From contig NZ_BDBV01000047.1 of the NCBI RefSeq assembly GCF_001613165.1, positions 1-64,000 of the forward strand: a DNA stretch of 64,000 bases, read 5' to 3'. The position numbers and the translations under genes were made by a program. Shown piece by piece: positions 1 through 11,246 of the stretch (the first letter of the stretch is position 1; every line of letters begins with the position of its first letter). A model generated the notes under the pieces. That model searched no databases and was not told where the DNA came from. It was given only the letters and a program-made list of their open reading frames with translations. This DNA comes from Nocardia mexicana NBRC 108244 (GTDB lineage: Bacteria; Actinomycetota; Actinomycetes; Mycobacteriales; Mycobacteriaceae).

Positions 1-134
1 GGCCCGGCACGGCGCGCCCGCCGCCGCACGCCGCGGCGCAGGCATGTTCCAGGACGCACGCCGCACCACGCACGGCCCACCACGGTGCGCCCGCCGCCGC
101 ACGCACGCCGCGGCAATCCACCGCACGCACACCA

Positions 135-164
135 ACGGGCCACGCCGAGTTCGGCGTGGCCCGT
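135..164. terminator. Perfect 14-bp hairpin downstream of the serine hydrolase gene
   Basis: The sequence holds two 14-bp arms, ACGGGCCACGCCGA and its exact reverse complement, separated by GT. It lies about 50 bp beyond the stop of the serine hydrolase gene, which is read leftward, so it probably ends that transcript; there is no strong T-run, as is common in actinobacteria. Bases 1-134 to its left are very GC-rich, carry a 16-bp direct repeat (GCGCCCGCCGCCGCAC near 13 and 88), and show no gene I can support. Confidence 0.7.
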
Positions 165-214
165 CCGGGCTCTCTGACATATGGCCGGAAGGATTCCCCC
201 CGAGCGCCGGGCGT

Positions 215-1750
215 TCAGTTCGTCGGAGCCGCTTCGGCCGGTCCGCCGAACACGGTGTTGATCATCTTCTGCTGTGCCGCCTGGAATGCGGCCGCACCGG
301 AGAGGTCGGCGTCGTCCACGTAGTTCAGCGAGCCGGTCAGGGTCTTGCTGCCGTCGGCCGTGCTGTACATCAGCGCGCCGTGACCGCCGTGGCCGCCGTT
401 GTGGCTGATGACGGTGCCATCGCCGGTCTGCAGCACGAACACTCCCAGGCCGTAGTCCATGTTCGGGATGCCCGTCGGGTACGGCGTGACCATCTCGGCC
501 CGCAGTTCGGCCGGGAGCAGCTTGCCGCCCGCCAGCGCCGAGATGAAGGTGTGCAGGTCCCGGGTGGTCGAGATCATGTCGCCGCCGCTCGAGATCCAGG
601 ACGGATTCGAACTGGTGACGTCGACCGTCTTCTCCTCGCCGCCGTCGGAGTACCGGTAGTAGGCGTGGGCGTGCGGCTCGGGGAGTTCCGACTGGGTGGT
701 CGGCGCCACGGTGCCCGACAGTCCGAGGGGTCCCAGGATCAGCCGCTGCATCTCCTGGGCGTACGGACGACCGGTGACCTTCTCGATCAGCAGCCGGGCC
801 AGCACGTAGTTGGTGTTGGAATAGCTCCAGCCCGTTCCCGGCTCGAACCGTGCGGGCTTGGACAGTGCCAGCCGCACCAGCTCCTCGGGCTGATAGGTCT
901 TGAAGCGGTTCTCCACCCACTCTTTGCCCTGCCAGGCGATTCCCGGCACCATCGTGCCCTCGCCGAACGGGGTCCCCCCTTCGACCTTCCCCTCGAAGTA
1001 CTCGCCGGTGTGGTTGAAGATACCGCTGGTGTGCTGCAACAGCATTCGCACCGTGATCCGCGGGTCGATCTCGAACTCGGGCAGGTAGTCGACCACCGCG
1101 ACATCCAGCCCGATCTTGCCCTCGGCCACCAGTTGCAGCACCAGGGTCGCGGTGAAAGTCTTTGTGTTGCTGCCGATCCGGACGTGTCCGTCGATCGGCG
1201 GCGGCGCGGTCTCGCCGAGCTTGCTCACCCCGGCGCTGCCGACCCACTCGCCGCGCTCGTCGTGCACGCGCAGCGTCATCCCGGCGAAGCCGGACTCGAC
1301 GATCTCCTCGATGGTCTGCTGCAGTTCCTGATATTCCGGTCCCGCAACGGAATTCGACGAGGCGGGCGCGAGGGCCGCGGTGATCTTGCGGGTCATCTCC
1401 GCCATGGTGGGGCTGGGATCCTGGTGGGCACGGGCGGACTCGACGGCGACGAGGACGGTGGTGCGGAAGTTCTCCGCCTCGGCCGGATCCTGTTCCAGCA
1501 GGCTCATCGCGGCGGTCAGGGCGGGCAGCACCTGATCGGCCAGCGCGGCGACGGACTTGCCCTTCAGGTCGATGTCCTTGGTCTTCTCGGCGAGCACATG
1601 CCCGACCAGACCGGTCGCGGAGGACAGCGCCACGGTGCCGTCGGTGGCGATCCGGTGCGGCTTGCCACCGGCCGCGGCCAGCAGCGAGACGGCGCCGTAC
1701 GCGGCGGTCCGCAGGGTGGTCTTGTCCTGGGCGGTAAGGGTGATCGACAT
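215..1750 (-). CDS. Serine hydrolase (class C beta-lactamase / D-Ala-D-Ala carboxypeptidase fold) with an extra N-terminal domain
   Basis: A 511-residue protein. Residues about 150-500 form a penicillin-binding/beta-lactamase fold: S194-N-T-K197 is the SxxK nucleophile motif, Y310-S-N312 the YxN motif and H450-N-G452 the third (KTG-equivalent) box. Residues 1-130 are a separate helical, Ala-rich domain that, from memory, exists as a free-standing actinobacterial protein (signature about residues 9-50, TTLRTAAYGAVSLL). There is no signal peptide, so the enzyme should be cytosolic unless exported by another route, which is unusual for this family. The ATG at 1750 follows a good ribosome site (GAAGGAG); an upstream in-frame extension runs into the operator and is rejected. 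Substrate unknown: peptidase, esterase or beta-lactam hydrolase are all possible. Confidence 0.85.
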   Translation of the reverse strand: MSITLTAQDKTTLRTAAYGAVSLLAAAGGKPHRIATDGTVALSSATGLVGHVLAEKTKDIDLKGKSVAALADQVLPALTAAMSLLEQDPAEAENFRTTVLVAVESARAHQDPSPTMAEMTRKITAALAPASSNSVAGPEYQELQQTIEEIVESGFAGMTLRVHDERGEWVGSAGVSKLGETAPPPIDGHVRIGSNTKTFTATLVLQLVAEGKIGLDVAVVDYLPEFEIDPRITVRMLLQHTSGIFNHTGEYFEGKVEGGTPFGEGTMVPGIAWQGKEWVENRFKTYQPEELVRLALSKPARFEPGTGWSYSNTNYVLARLLIEKVTGRPYAQEMQRLILGPLGLSGTVAPTTQSELPEPHAHAYYRYSDGGEEKTVDVTSSNPSWISSGGDMISTTRDLHTFISALAGGKLLPAELRAEMVTPYPTGIPNMDYGLGVFVLQTGDGTVISHNGGHGGHGALMYSTADGSKTLTGSLNYVDDADLSGAAAFQAAQQKMINTVFGGPAEAAPTN

Positions 1751-1808
1751 GAGCTGTACTCCTTCAGCGTGGCGAACTCGGTTGCTGTGAGTACTTTCGC
1801 CAGCCCCG

Positions 1809-1848
1809 CTGATACCGGCCTGATGCCGATCTGACACGCCCCCTGACA
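1809..1848 (-). promoter_or_regulatory. Four-repeat TCAG operator upstream of the serine hydrolase
   Basis: Read on the minus strand this contains TGTCAG-N6-TGTCAG-N5-CATCAG-N5-TATCAG, four hexamers at 12, 11 and 11 bp steps, ending about 60 bp before the ATG. The same architecture, with the same internal ATCGG spacer, recurs at 13696-13735 before another minus-strand gene. Repeats at one helical turn are typical of OmpR/PhoB-class response regulators; that assignment is inference. Confidence 0.6.
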
Positions 1849-1927
1849 CGTCGGCGACCGGCCACACGGGCCGAACAACCGTCTGGCGCAGTCGAAGCCG
1901 CATTCATGCCCCGGTGGTACTTGCGGA

Positions 1928-3349
1928 TCAAACGTTCTCTCGCAGGCGCGAGTGGCGACGGCCGTAGGCGGCGTAGATCAGCAGGCCGAGCGCCAACCAC
2001 ACGGCGAACCTGATCCAGGTGAGCACCTCCAGGTTCAGCATCAGATACAGGCAGGCCAGGGCGGCCACGATCGGCAGCACCGGTGAGAACGGCACGGTGA
2101 ACGGCCGCGGCAGATCCGGCCGCTTGCGCCGCAGCACCGGTACCGCCACGGCCACGATGATCATCGCGGACAGCGCGCCGATGCTCACCATGTCGGACAG
2201 CTCGGTGATCGGCACGAACGCGGCGAGCAGCGCGATCAATACCGCGCCGATGATCGTCACCCGATGCGGTGTGCCCCAGCGCGGATGCACCGTACCGAGC
2301 CGTTCCGGCAGCAGGCCGTCACGGCCCATGGCGAAGCCGATCCGGCCGATGGTCACCAGTTCCACCATCATCACCGAGGTCAGCCCGGTCACCGCCCCGA
2401 GCGAGATCAGCGCGCTGACCCAGTGCATGCCCACCGAGTCGAACGCGTCGGCCAGGGGCGCGCCCGCGTCGATGTCGGTGAACGGCACCATGCCGGTCAG
2501 CACCAGCGACACCGCGATGTACAGCACCGCGCAGATGCCGAGGGCGCCGAGAATTCCCACCCGCAGGTCCTTGCTCGGGTTCTTGGTTTCCTCGCCGAGG
2601 TTGGCCAGCGCCTCGAAGCCGGTGTACGCGAAGAACACGACGGCCGCGGCGGTGAGCACCCCGGCGATGCCGAATGCCGACTGCTCCAGGCCCAGCCCGG
2701 CCTCCACCACCGGCTGGTGCAGCACATCCGCGCCGTCGCCGACGGGCCGGGACGGCGGGATGAACGGCGTGAGGTTCGCTCCCTTCACGAAGAACACGCC
2801 GACCGCGACGATCAGCACGCACACCGCGACCTTGACCACCACCAGCACGTTGGTCACCCGCGCGGACTGCTTGATCCCGGCCACCGCGACGACCGTCAGC
2901 ACGGCGATGATCAGCACCGCGCCGATGTTGATCGTGGCGTCCTCGCCGAACCACTGCGGCGGCAGGCCCAGCAGGTTCGCCAGATATCCCGACCAGCCGC
3001 GCGAAACCACCGCCGCGCCGAGCGCGAACTCCAGCAGCAGATCCCAGCCGATGATCCAGCCGAACACCTCGCCGAGCGTGGCCAGCGCGTAGGTGTAGGC
3101 ACTGCCCGCGGTCGGCACGCTCGACGCCAGTTCGGCGTAGCAGAGCGCGGCGAGCCCCGCGACCACGGCGCCGATCACGAAGGACAATGTCACCGCGGGT
3201 CCGGCATGCGTCGTGGCCTCGACCCCGGCGAGCGTGAAGATTCCGGTGCCGATGATGATGCCGACCCCGAAACCGACCAGGTCACGGCCGCGCAGGCGAC
3301 GTTTGAGGCCACCGGTTTCCTGCCGCCGGAACACCGTGTCGACATTCAT
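1928..3349 (-). CDS. APC-superfamily amino-acid permease
   Basis: About 473 residues with roughly 12 hydrophobic segments. The first segment carries the APC signature GVGIIIGTGIFTLAG, and the sequence resembles the cationic amino-acid transporter subfamily (YfnA/CAT-like). It is an integral membrane protein expected to import amino acids by cation symport or exchange. The start is uncertain: ATGs at 3349 and 3367 are in frame and neither has a strong ribosome site; 3349 begins the conserved cytosolic N-terminus. It lies 126 bp beyond the nitroreductase gene on the same strand. Substrate cannot be told from the sequence; a purine substrate, suggested by the xdh genes nearby, is unlikely because purine permeases belong to other families. 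Confidence 0.88.
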   Translation of the reverse strand: MNVDTVFRRQETGGLKRRLRGRDLVGFGVGIIIGTGIFTLAGVEATTHAGPAVTLSFVIGAVVAGLAALCYAELASSVPTAGSAYTYALATLGEVFGWIIGWDLLLEFALGAAVVSRGWSGYLANLLGLPPQWFGEDATINIGAVLIIAVLTVVAVAGIKQSARVTNVLVVVKVAVCVLIVAVGVFFVKGANLTPFIPPSRPVGDGADVLHQPVVEAGLGLEQSAFGIAGVLTAAAVVFFAYTGFEALANLGEETKNPSKDLRVGILGALGICAVLYIAVSLVLTGMVPFTDIDAGAPLADAFDSVGMHWVSALISLGAVTGLTSVMMVELVTIGRIGFAMGRDGLLPERLGTVHPRWGTPHRVTIIGAVLIALLAAFVPITELSDMVSIGALSAMIIVAVAVPVLRRKRPDLPRPFTVPFSPVLPIVAALACLYLMLNLEVLTWIRFAVWLALGLLIYAAYGRRHSRLRENV

Positions 3350-3475
3350 GGTGCGGGTGATTCCCATCCAGGCACCGTAGAAGTTCCGGCCGCATCCCGC
3401 AGCGCTACCCCCGGATCGCCGGAAGGATCTGCCCATTCATCGCCTCTCGGCCGGGTGCCGATGGCGGACCGGCCG

Positions 3476-4129
3476 CTACCAACCGTTCCAATGGGTCAGC
3501 CGGTGGGCGGGCAGGCGGTTCGCCGGGCGGAAGTCGGTGCCCTGCGTGTAGGCGATCGGGAACAGTCCGCCCTGGCTGTAGTTGTCGAACGGGATGCCGA
3601 GCAGGTCGGCGGCCTGCCTTTCGCCGTCACCGGCGAGATGCAGTGTCGTCCAGGCCGACCCCAGTCCGCGGGAGCGCAGCGCCAGCATGAAACTCCACAC
3701 CGCAGGCAACAGCGAACCCCAGAAACCCGCACTCGATCGGCCCGGCACGTTTTCCACACGGCCCTCGAGGCACGGGATCAACATGACCGGGACCTCGTGC
3801 AGGTGGTCATTGAGGTATCTGGCGGAGTCGCGCACGCGAGACACTCGCAGGTCGCGCTCGTCCCCGAACTCGGATCTCGGCGCGTCGAGGTAGGGCGTCG
3901 CGTAGGTCCGGTAGATGTCGGCCAGCGCCTTCTTCCGCTCGGCGTCGTCGACGAACACCCACTGCCACCCTTGGCTGTTCGAACCCGTCGGTGCCTGCAG
4001 CGCCAACTCGAGGCACTCCATCAACACCTCACGTGGCACCGGCTTCTCGAGGTCCAGCCGTTTACGCACCGAACGCGTGGTACCAAGGACTTCATCGACG
4101 GACAGGTTCAGTACATTCCCGACTGTCAT
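3476..4129 (-). CDS. Nitroreductase family FMN oxidoreductase
   Basis: 217 residues. The N-terminal TTRSVRKRLD stretch and the APTGSNSQ loop are the FMN-phosphate-binding elements of the nitroreductase family, and the C-terminal PANRLP region fits the family. Members are homodimeric FMN enzymes that reduce nitro groups, quinones or enones with NAD(P)H. The start at 4129 follows a clear AGGAG. It sits between xdhC (133 bp upstream) and the permease, all on one strand, so it may be read with the xdh genes, although no purine-pathway role is known for the family. Confidence 0.88.
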   Translation of the reverse strand: MTVGNVLNLSVDEVLGTTRSVRKRLDLEKPVPREVLMECLELALQAPTGSNSQGWQWVFVDDAERKKALADIYRTYATPYLDAPRSEFGDERDLRVSRVRDSARYLNDHLHEVPVMLIPCLEGRVENVPGRSSAGFWGSLLPAVWSFMLALRSRGLGSAWTTLHLAGDGERQAADLLGIPFDNYSQGGLFPIAYTQGTDFRPANRLPAHRLTHWNGW

Positions 4130-4262
4130 TACCACTCCTATCCCGAGCCATTGCCGTCGTGGCAGGTTCCGGTTCTCCCGCTCGATGGTCCTACAGCCCG
4201 CCCGGCGGCCATCGCGCAGGCCCGCCGCCGCCCTCGGGCCAGGGTTCACGGTGAACTTCCGT

Positions 4263-5076
4263 TCACCGCTCGATGTCTGCCTGGAAGGATTGGAGGAGGT
4301 CGGCGGCGACGCTGACGGCGATCGTGGCGGGGTCCTTGCCCGTGATTTCGGGGAGGCCGATGGGGGTCTTGATGCGGGCGATGGTCGACTCGTCGTGGCC
4401 GCCCTCGGTGGAGAGGCGCTTGCGGAAGCGGGCCCACTTGGCGGACGAGCCGATGAGGCCGATCGAACCCACATCGGTTGTGCGCAAGGCGGCGTCGCAC
4501 AGGGCGGCGTCCTCGGCGTGATCGTGGGTCATGATCAGGATGTGGGTGCCGGGCGGGAGCTCCGCGAGCACCTCCTCCGGCAGCAGCGGCGTGTGATGTA
4601 CGTGCACCTGCGCCACCGCATCCGACAGCACGGCCAGGCGCTCCTCGGTGAGGACGTCCGGGCGGGTATCGATCAGGTGCAGGTCGAGATCCTGGCGCGA
4701 CAGGACGCGGGCCAGCTCCAGTCCGACGTGCCCGATGCCGAAGATCGCCACGGCGGGCACCACGGGCAGTGGTTCCAGCAGGATCGAGACCGTGCCGCCG
4801 CAGCACTGCACGCCGTGCTGGTTGGTCACCTTGTCGTTGAGGGCGAAATCCATCAGCTCGGGCTCCGGCTTCGCGGCGGAGAGCAGCTCCCGCGCCCGGT
4901 CGATCGCCACGGCCTCGACATTGCCGCCGCCGATAGATCCCCACGTCTCGGTATGCCCCACAACGAGTTTCGCTCCGGGATTGCGCGGGGCATGGCCGCG
5001 CACGGTCGCGACGGTCACCAGCACGCCGGACTCCCGGCGTGCTCGCAACCGCGCGACCGCGGCGACCCAGGTCATG

Positions 5077-5084
<8 letters not shown>
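4263..5084 (-). CDS. xdhC: XdhC-family molybdenum-enzyme maturation protein
   Basis: 273 residues. The N-terminal XdhC/CoxI domain is followed by a Rossmann-like half beginning at AIFGIGHVGLELARVL (GxGxxG) and ending with the family motif IGLIGSSAKWARF. XdhC proteins bind molybdenum cofactor, promote its sulfuration and insert it into xanthine dehydrogenase. The CQCCGG-type motif is present as QCCGG near residue 90. The gene overlaps the end of xdhB by 8 bp; a GTG at 5084 or an ATG at 5075 could start it, and translational coupling is likely either way. Confidence 0.92.
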
Positions 5085-7572
<2,488 letters not shown>

Positions 7573-7652
7573 GACTGCACCTCGCTGAATGCCTGATCGA
7601 CACTTCTCCTCGTCACTCCGGCCCGCCCCCTCGTCATTCCGGCGTGTCTACT

Positions 7653-7727
7653 CGTCATTCCGACGTGCTTTTGGCTGGAATCCACTGCGCTGCGGGAGAT
7701 CCCGGCCAAAAGCACGCCGGGATGACG
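7653..7727. repeat. REP-like imperfect palindrome between xdhA and xdhB
   Basis: Two 30-bp arms (7653-7682 and 7698-7727) match at 26 of 30 positions after reverse complementation around a 15-bp loop; the right arm core is GGCCAAAAGCACGCCGGGAT. A further partial left arm precedes it near 7632. Related arms occur near 19908-20012, 43925-43954 and 59480-59507. It could stabilise or attenuate the xdhA-xdhB transcript. Confidence 0.75.
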
Positions 7728-7771
7728 GATGGAATGTCGTCTTGCGCCGGGTTGGCGGATGAAACGCTCGC

Positions 7772-9415
7772 TCATGACAGCACCGCCTCGGTGGTTTGGG
7801 CGTGTAGCTTCCGCAGGCTCTGGCCGAGCATGGCCGAGCGGTATTCGGAGCTGGCGCGGTGGTCGCTCATCGGCGTGCCCTCGGCCTGCAGCACGCGGGA
7901 CGCGGCCTCCACCGTGTCCGTGGACCAGGGCTGGCCTTCCAGAGCCGCCTCGGTGTCGCGGGCGCGGATCGGTGTGGCGGCCACGCCGCCGAGCCCGATG
8001 CGGGCCTTGCGGACGATCCCATCCTCCAGATCGAATGCGAAAGCGACTGCGACACTGGATATATCGTCGAAACGCCGCTTGGCGATCTTGTGGAATGCCA
8101 CGATCGGCGACAGCGGCCGCGGGATGCGCACCGCGCGGATCAGCTCGCCGGGTCGGCGCACGCTCTGCCGGTAGCCGGTGAAATAGTCGGCCAGCGGCAC
8201 CTCGCGCTCGCCGTCAACCCCCGCGAGCACCACCGAGGCATCGAGCGCGAGCAGCACCGGCGGGCTGTCGCCGATGGGGGAGCCGGTGCCCAGGTTGCCG
8301 CCCAGGGTCGCGCCGTTGCGGATGAGCCGGGATGCGAACTGCGGGAACAACTCCGCGAGCAGCGGCACGCTGCCGTCGAGCCTGCGTTCGATCTCGGTGA
8401 GCGACAGCGCGGCCCCGATCTCGAGGCGATCCGAATCTACGCGCAGCTCCCGCAATTCGGGAAGGCGATCGATAGCGATCACGTAATCCGCCCGCCGCGC
8501 ACGGATATTCACCTCCACACCCCAGTCGGTGCAGCCCGCGACGACCATCGCATCCGGTCGATCACGCAGCAGCTCCACCGCCTCGGCAAGCGTGCCCGGC
8601 CGCCGAAACGCACGGTCCCCCTGCGCGTAGTCGGTGGCGACGGCCTCGGGCGGCGACTGCCCGCGCCGCTGCGCCAAGGGATCGTCCTCCTCCGGCGCGC
8701 CGACGGCGAACGCCGCATCCCTGATCGGCCGATACCCGGTGCAGCGGCACAGATTCCCGCTCAACGCATGCAGATCGAACCCATTCGGCCCGTGCTCGGC
8801 ATCGGAGTGGCCCGCTGCGGCCACTGCACCCGCTACGCTCGTTCCTCCTGCTGTACCCGCAGTGCCCGCTGCCCCTGCTGTACCCGCCGTGCCTGCGGCA
8901 CCTGCCGTGCTTGCTGCACCTGTTGTGCCTGCGGCACCTGCCGTGCTTGCTGCACCCCTTGTACCTGTTGTACCCGCTGCCCCCGCAGCACCCTCTTGCT
9001 TCCCCGCCGCGCAGCGGTCGGGGCGGTAGTACTCGGCGGCCATGCTGCAGATGAATCCTGGTGTGCAGTAACCACATTGGGAGCCGCCGCGGACCGCCAT
9101 CTCCTGCTGCACCGGGTGCAGAACCGGCGGCGTGCCGGGTGCGCCGGCGGTGGCGAGGCCCTCGGAGGTGACGATCTCCTGGCCGTCGAGCGAGGCGACC
9201 GGCACCAGGCAGGCGTTGATCGCGACCCAGTCGGTGGGCTGCTGCACGCCCGGGCGCGCGACCAGAACCGAACACGCGCCGCATTCGCCCTCGGCACAGC
9301 CTTCCTTGCTTCCGGTGAGCCCTCGCTCCCGGAGGAAATCCAGCACCGTTGTGTGGGGTGCGGCCGGGGAAATCGGTGCGACTTTCCCATTGACCGTGAT
9401 CCGCGCCGCTACCAT
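7772..9415 (-). CDS. xdhA: Xanthine dehydrogenase, fused 2Fe-2S and FAD subunit
   Basis: 547 residues. A plant-type ferredoxin cluster uses C40, C45, C48 and C69; the second cluster uses C114, C117, C223 and C225. After residue 260 comes the CO-dehydrogenase-type FAD domain (VAGCTDWGVEVN, NGATLGGNLGTGSPIGD). It passes electrons from the molybdenum subunit to NAD. Residues about 141-202, inside the second [2Fe-2S] domain between C117 and C223, are an Ala-Gly-Thr-rich insert absent from ordinary family members. The ATG at 9415 follows GAGGATG. It is the first gene of xdhABC and divergent from the guanine deaminase gene. Confidence 0.94.
   Translation of the reverse strand: MVAARITVNGKVAPISPAAPHTTVLDFLRERGLTGSKEGCAEGECGACSVLVARPGVQQPTDWVAINACLVPVASLDGQEIVTSEGLATAGAPGTPPVLHPVQQEMAVRGGSQCGYCTPGFICSMAAEYYRPDRCAAGKQEGAAGAAGTTGTRGAASTAGAAGTTGAASTAGAAGTAGTAGAAGTAGTAGGTSVAGAVAAAGHSDAEHGPNGFDLHALSGNLCRCTGYRPIRDAAFAVGAPEEDDPLAQRRGQSPPEAVATDYAQGDRAFRRPGTLAEAVELLRDRPDAMVVAGCTDWGVEVNIRARRADYVIAIDRLPELRELRVDSDRLEIGAALSLTEIERRLDGSVPLLAELFPQFASRLIRNGATLGGNLGTGSPIGDSPPVLLALDASVVLAGVDGEREVPLADYFTGYRQSVRRPGELIRAVRIPRPLSPIVAFHKIAKRRFDDISSVAVAFAFDLEDGIVRKARIGLGGVAATPIRARDTEAALEGQPWSTDTVEAASRVLQAEGTPMSDHRASSEYRSAMLGQSLRKLHAQTTEAVLS
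8810..8995 (-). repeat. Minisatellite inside xdhA encoding an Ala/Gly/Thr-rich insert
   Basis: This stretch is built of degenerate 9- to 15-bp units such as GCTGTACCCGCAGTGCC and TGCGGCACCTGCCGTGCTTG on the plus strand. Read in the gene frame they give runs of AAGTAG, AASTAG and AAGTTG. It lies between the two halves of an iron-sulfur domain. Such tandem units are prone to slippage, and length differences between strains are likely; units in multiples of three keep the frame. Confidence 0.8.
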
Positions 9416-9600
9416 GGCACATCCTCATTTCGGTGCGCGGTCGATACGATAATCCTAGTCGCCATTTCAAGAGCTTTCTATTTTCGGTGGCGCGGCCCGT
9501 GAACCCGGAGCGCAAATCGGCACGCAATGACGTGCGGCGGGCGGTGCCAGAGATCGGAAAATGCCCGGGACGCACGCGGGCACGCCGGGAAGAAGGCTGC

Positions 9601-9678
9601 TCAGAAGCCGTGGGCTACACGACCCGGAACCCATGCGGTCCGGTGAGCGAGGCGACGCAGGTCGGAGATCGTCGGCAT
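9601..9678 (-). CDS. 25-codon small ORF with a strong ribosome site, upstream of xdhA
   Basis: An ATG at 9678 lies 9 bp after a near-perfect Shine-Dalgarno sequence (AAGGAGG) and opens a 25-codon frame (begins MPTISDLRRLAHR). It ends 185 bp before xdhA on the same strand. I recognise no family. Its position and strong ribosome site suggest a leader peptide, though no terminator or anti-terminator pair is obvious between it and xdhA. The remainder of 9416-10078 shows no other gene; a TTGAAA hexamer and an AT-rich stretch near 9445-9470 may be an xdhA promoter. Confidence 0.45.
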   Translation of the reverse strand: MPTISDLRRLAHRTAWVPGRVAHGF

Positions 9679-9980
9679 CCGACTTCGCCTCCTTCCAGCT
9701 AAACGAGTCGGTGTGACCGAAACTACGTCCCCGCGGGCCGCCCGGTCAAGCTGCCGCGGGAGGACCGGACACAGTTTGGAGGAATCTCCGACGGGCCGCC
9801 CGGGAAACGTCATTCGGATCGGTTTATCGCACAGCGGGATATGGCGGCAATGTTTCTCGCGGTAAACAAATCGTTGCGACCGGCCGCGGTTTTCCGACTC
9901 TTGTCAAAGTCTACGAAAAGCCGCTATCGGTGCGCCGGTGTCTTCATGCCTTCCATCCCTAGCTGACTGCGGGCGATCGG

Positions 9981-9999
9981 CTGTGTACTCCTCACACAG
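9981..9999. promoter_or_regulatory. Candidate operator in the guaD upstream region
   Basis: CTGTGT and ACACAG form a perfect 6-bp inverted repeat around a 7-bp spacer, 80 bp before the guanine deaminase start and within the 663-bp divergent region shared with xdhA. A plausible guaD promoter (TTGTCA, 17 bp, CTATCG) lies at about 9902-9930. Candidate only. Confidence 0.35.
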
Positions 10000-10078
10000 A
10001 AGTTGCGACAAGTCAGGGATGAGTGCCGTGGTCCGCACGGGCAGAGCATCCGCCCACCGCATCCGAGAAGGAGTGACC

Positions 10079-10582
10079 GTGACCGCGCACACCCGAGAAG
10101 TGGACATCCAGGAGCTGGAGCGCGCCTGGATGGACGAGGCGATCAAGGTAGCCACCAACAGCGTGGCGAACGGCGGCGGTCCGTTCGGGTCGCTGGTCGC
10201 CAGGGGCGGCGAGATCGTCGCGATCGGGCACAACCAGGTCACCGCGAACCTGGATCCGACGGCGCACGGCGAGGTGAGCGCGATGCGCGCCGCCTGCCAG
10301 GAGCTGGGCACCTTCTCGCTCGAGGGCTGCGTCCTGATCACCTCGTGCGAACCGTGCCCCATGTGCCTGTCCTCGGCGCTGTGGGCACGGGTCGACCGGA
10401 TCCTCTATTCCGCCGATCGCCACGACGCCGCGGTCGCCGGTTTCGACGACCGCAAGTTCTATGAGCTGTTCGAGAAGAAGGACCACTCGATGTGGCCACT
10501 GCGGATCGAGCAGCTGGACCTGCCCAACCGCACCGCGCCCTTCGACGCGTGGCTGGCCAAATCCGACCGCATCGACTACTGA
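10079..10582 (+). CDS. guaD: Guanine deaminase (cytidine deaminase-like zinc enzyme)
   Basis: 167 residues with the nucleoside/tRNA-deaminase zinc motif: H63-G-E65 supplies a ligand and the proton-shuttle Glu, and P92-C93-P-M-C96 supplies the other two ligands. The C-terminal LDLPNRTAPFDAWLAK region is typical of bacterial GuaD. It hydrolyses guanine to xanthine, the substrate of the divergent XdhABC, which supports the assignment. GTGs at 10073 and 10079 are both possible; AAGGAG lies 5-6 bp before 10079. Confidence 0.88.
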   Translation: MTAHTREVDIQELERAWMDEAIKVATNSVANGGGPFGSLVARGGEIVAIGHNQVTANLDPTAHGEVSAMRAACQELGTFSLEGCVLITSCEPCPMCLSSALWARVDRILYSADRHDAAVAGFDDRKFYELFEKKDHSMWPLRIEQLDLPNRTAPFDAWLAKSDRIDY

Positions 10583-10601
10583 AGCCGGATGCACCGGCGG
10601 T

Positions 10602-10624
10602 GGCCCGCTCCACGCGAGCGGGCC
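10602..10624. terminator. Hairpin between guaD and the DinB-like gene
   Basis: GGCCCGCTC and GAGCGGGCC are perfect 9-bp arms around a 5-nt loop (CACGC). It lies 20 bp beyond the guaD stop and 11 bp beyond the convergent DinB-like stop, so it can end both transcripts. Confidence 0.75.
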
Positions 10625-10634
10625 GAGATCGGTG

Positions 10635-11207
10635 TTATCGGGTCCCGTTCGCGTGCAGGTAGAGGTCGCGCAGCAGGCTGACCTCGGACAGGTGGTGGAT
10701 CAGCTCGCGGTTGATGTGCAGCACCAGGTCGGCGACGGGGAGGTCGGGGTAGGGCTCCTTGTCGCCGATCGGGGTCCGTAGCGCGGCGTCGCTGAGGCCG
10801 CGCACTCCGGTCGTCCAGATATCCAGTTGCGTTTCGAGCTGGTCGAGGGCGGTGGCGGCGTCGCCCGCGTACTCCCATTTCTCGTACGAGGCAGCGGGGG
10901 CGCCGAAGTGCGCGGCATTGCGCGCGGCCAGCACGCCGACGATCACGTGGCCGAGGCGCCAGGCGATGGTGGTGAAGGGTGCCGGATCCGGCGGCGGGAA
11001 GCCGTAGTCGATCGTGAAGTCCCCGGCACCGGCCTGCACGGGCGCCGTCGACGTGCCGCGCGGCCGCACGTTCCAGGCGTCGGGCACCGGCGACCAGAAG
11101 TATTCGTCGTCGGTGAGACCCGCGAGGCGGTCCCGGATCTGATGATTCCAGTGGAACTCCCACTGTTCGCGCAGTGTCCGGTTCCAGTCGAAGTGTTCTG
11201 CATCCAT
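10635..11207 (-). CDS. DinB-superfamily protein
   Basis: 190 residues; a four-helix DinB/YfiT-like protein. Residues 1-25 (DWNRTLREQWEFHWN), the RLGHVIVGVLAARN helix and the terminal LHINRELIHHLSEVSLLRDLY helix place His residues where this superfamily binds a metal. Actinobacterial members include mycothiol-dependent enzymes, but the precise activity is unknown. The ATG at 11207 follows GTGAGGG. Confidence 0.82.
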   Translation of the reverse strand: MDAEHFDWNRTLREQWEFHWNHQIRDRLAGLTDDEYFWSPVPDAWNVRPRGTSTAPVQAGAGDFTIDYGFPPPDPAPFTTIAWRLGHVIVGVLAARNAAHFGAPAASYEKWEYAGDAATALDQLETQLDIWTTGVRGLSDAALRTPIGDKEPYPDLPVADLVLHINRELIHHLSEVSLLRDLYLHANGTR

Positions 11208-11246
11208 GCCCTCACCCTGACATTCCAAGCGGACAGGATCGGTCCG

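Noticed and set aside
9433-9702. 89-codon plus-strand frame in the xdhA-guaD gap
   Set aside because: No ribosome site; overlaps the better-supported small ORF on the other strand.
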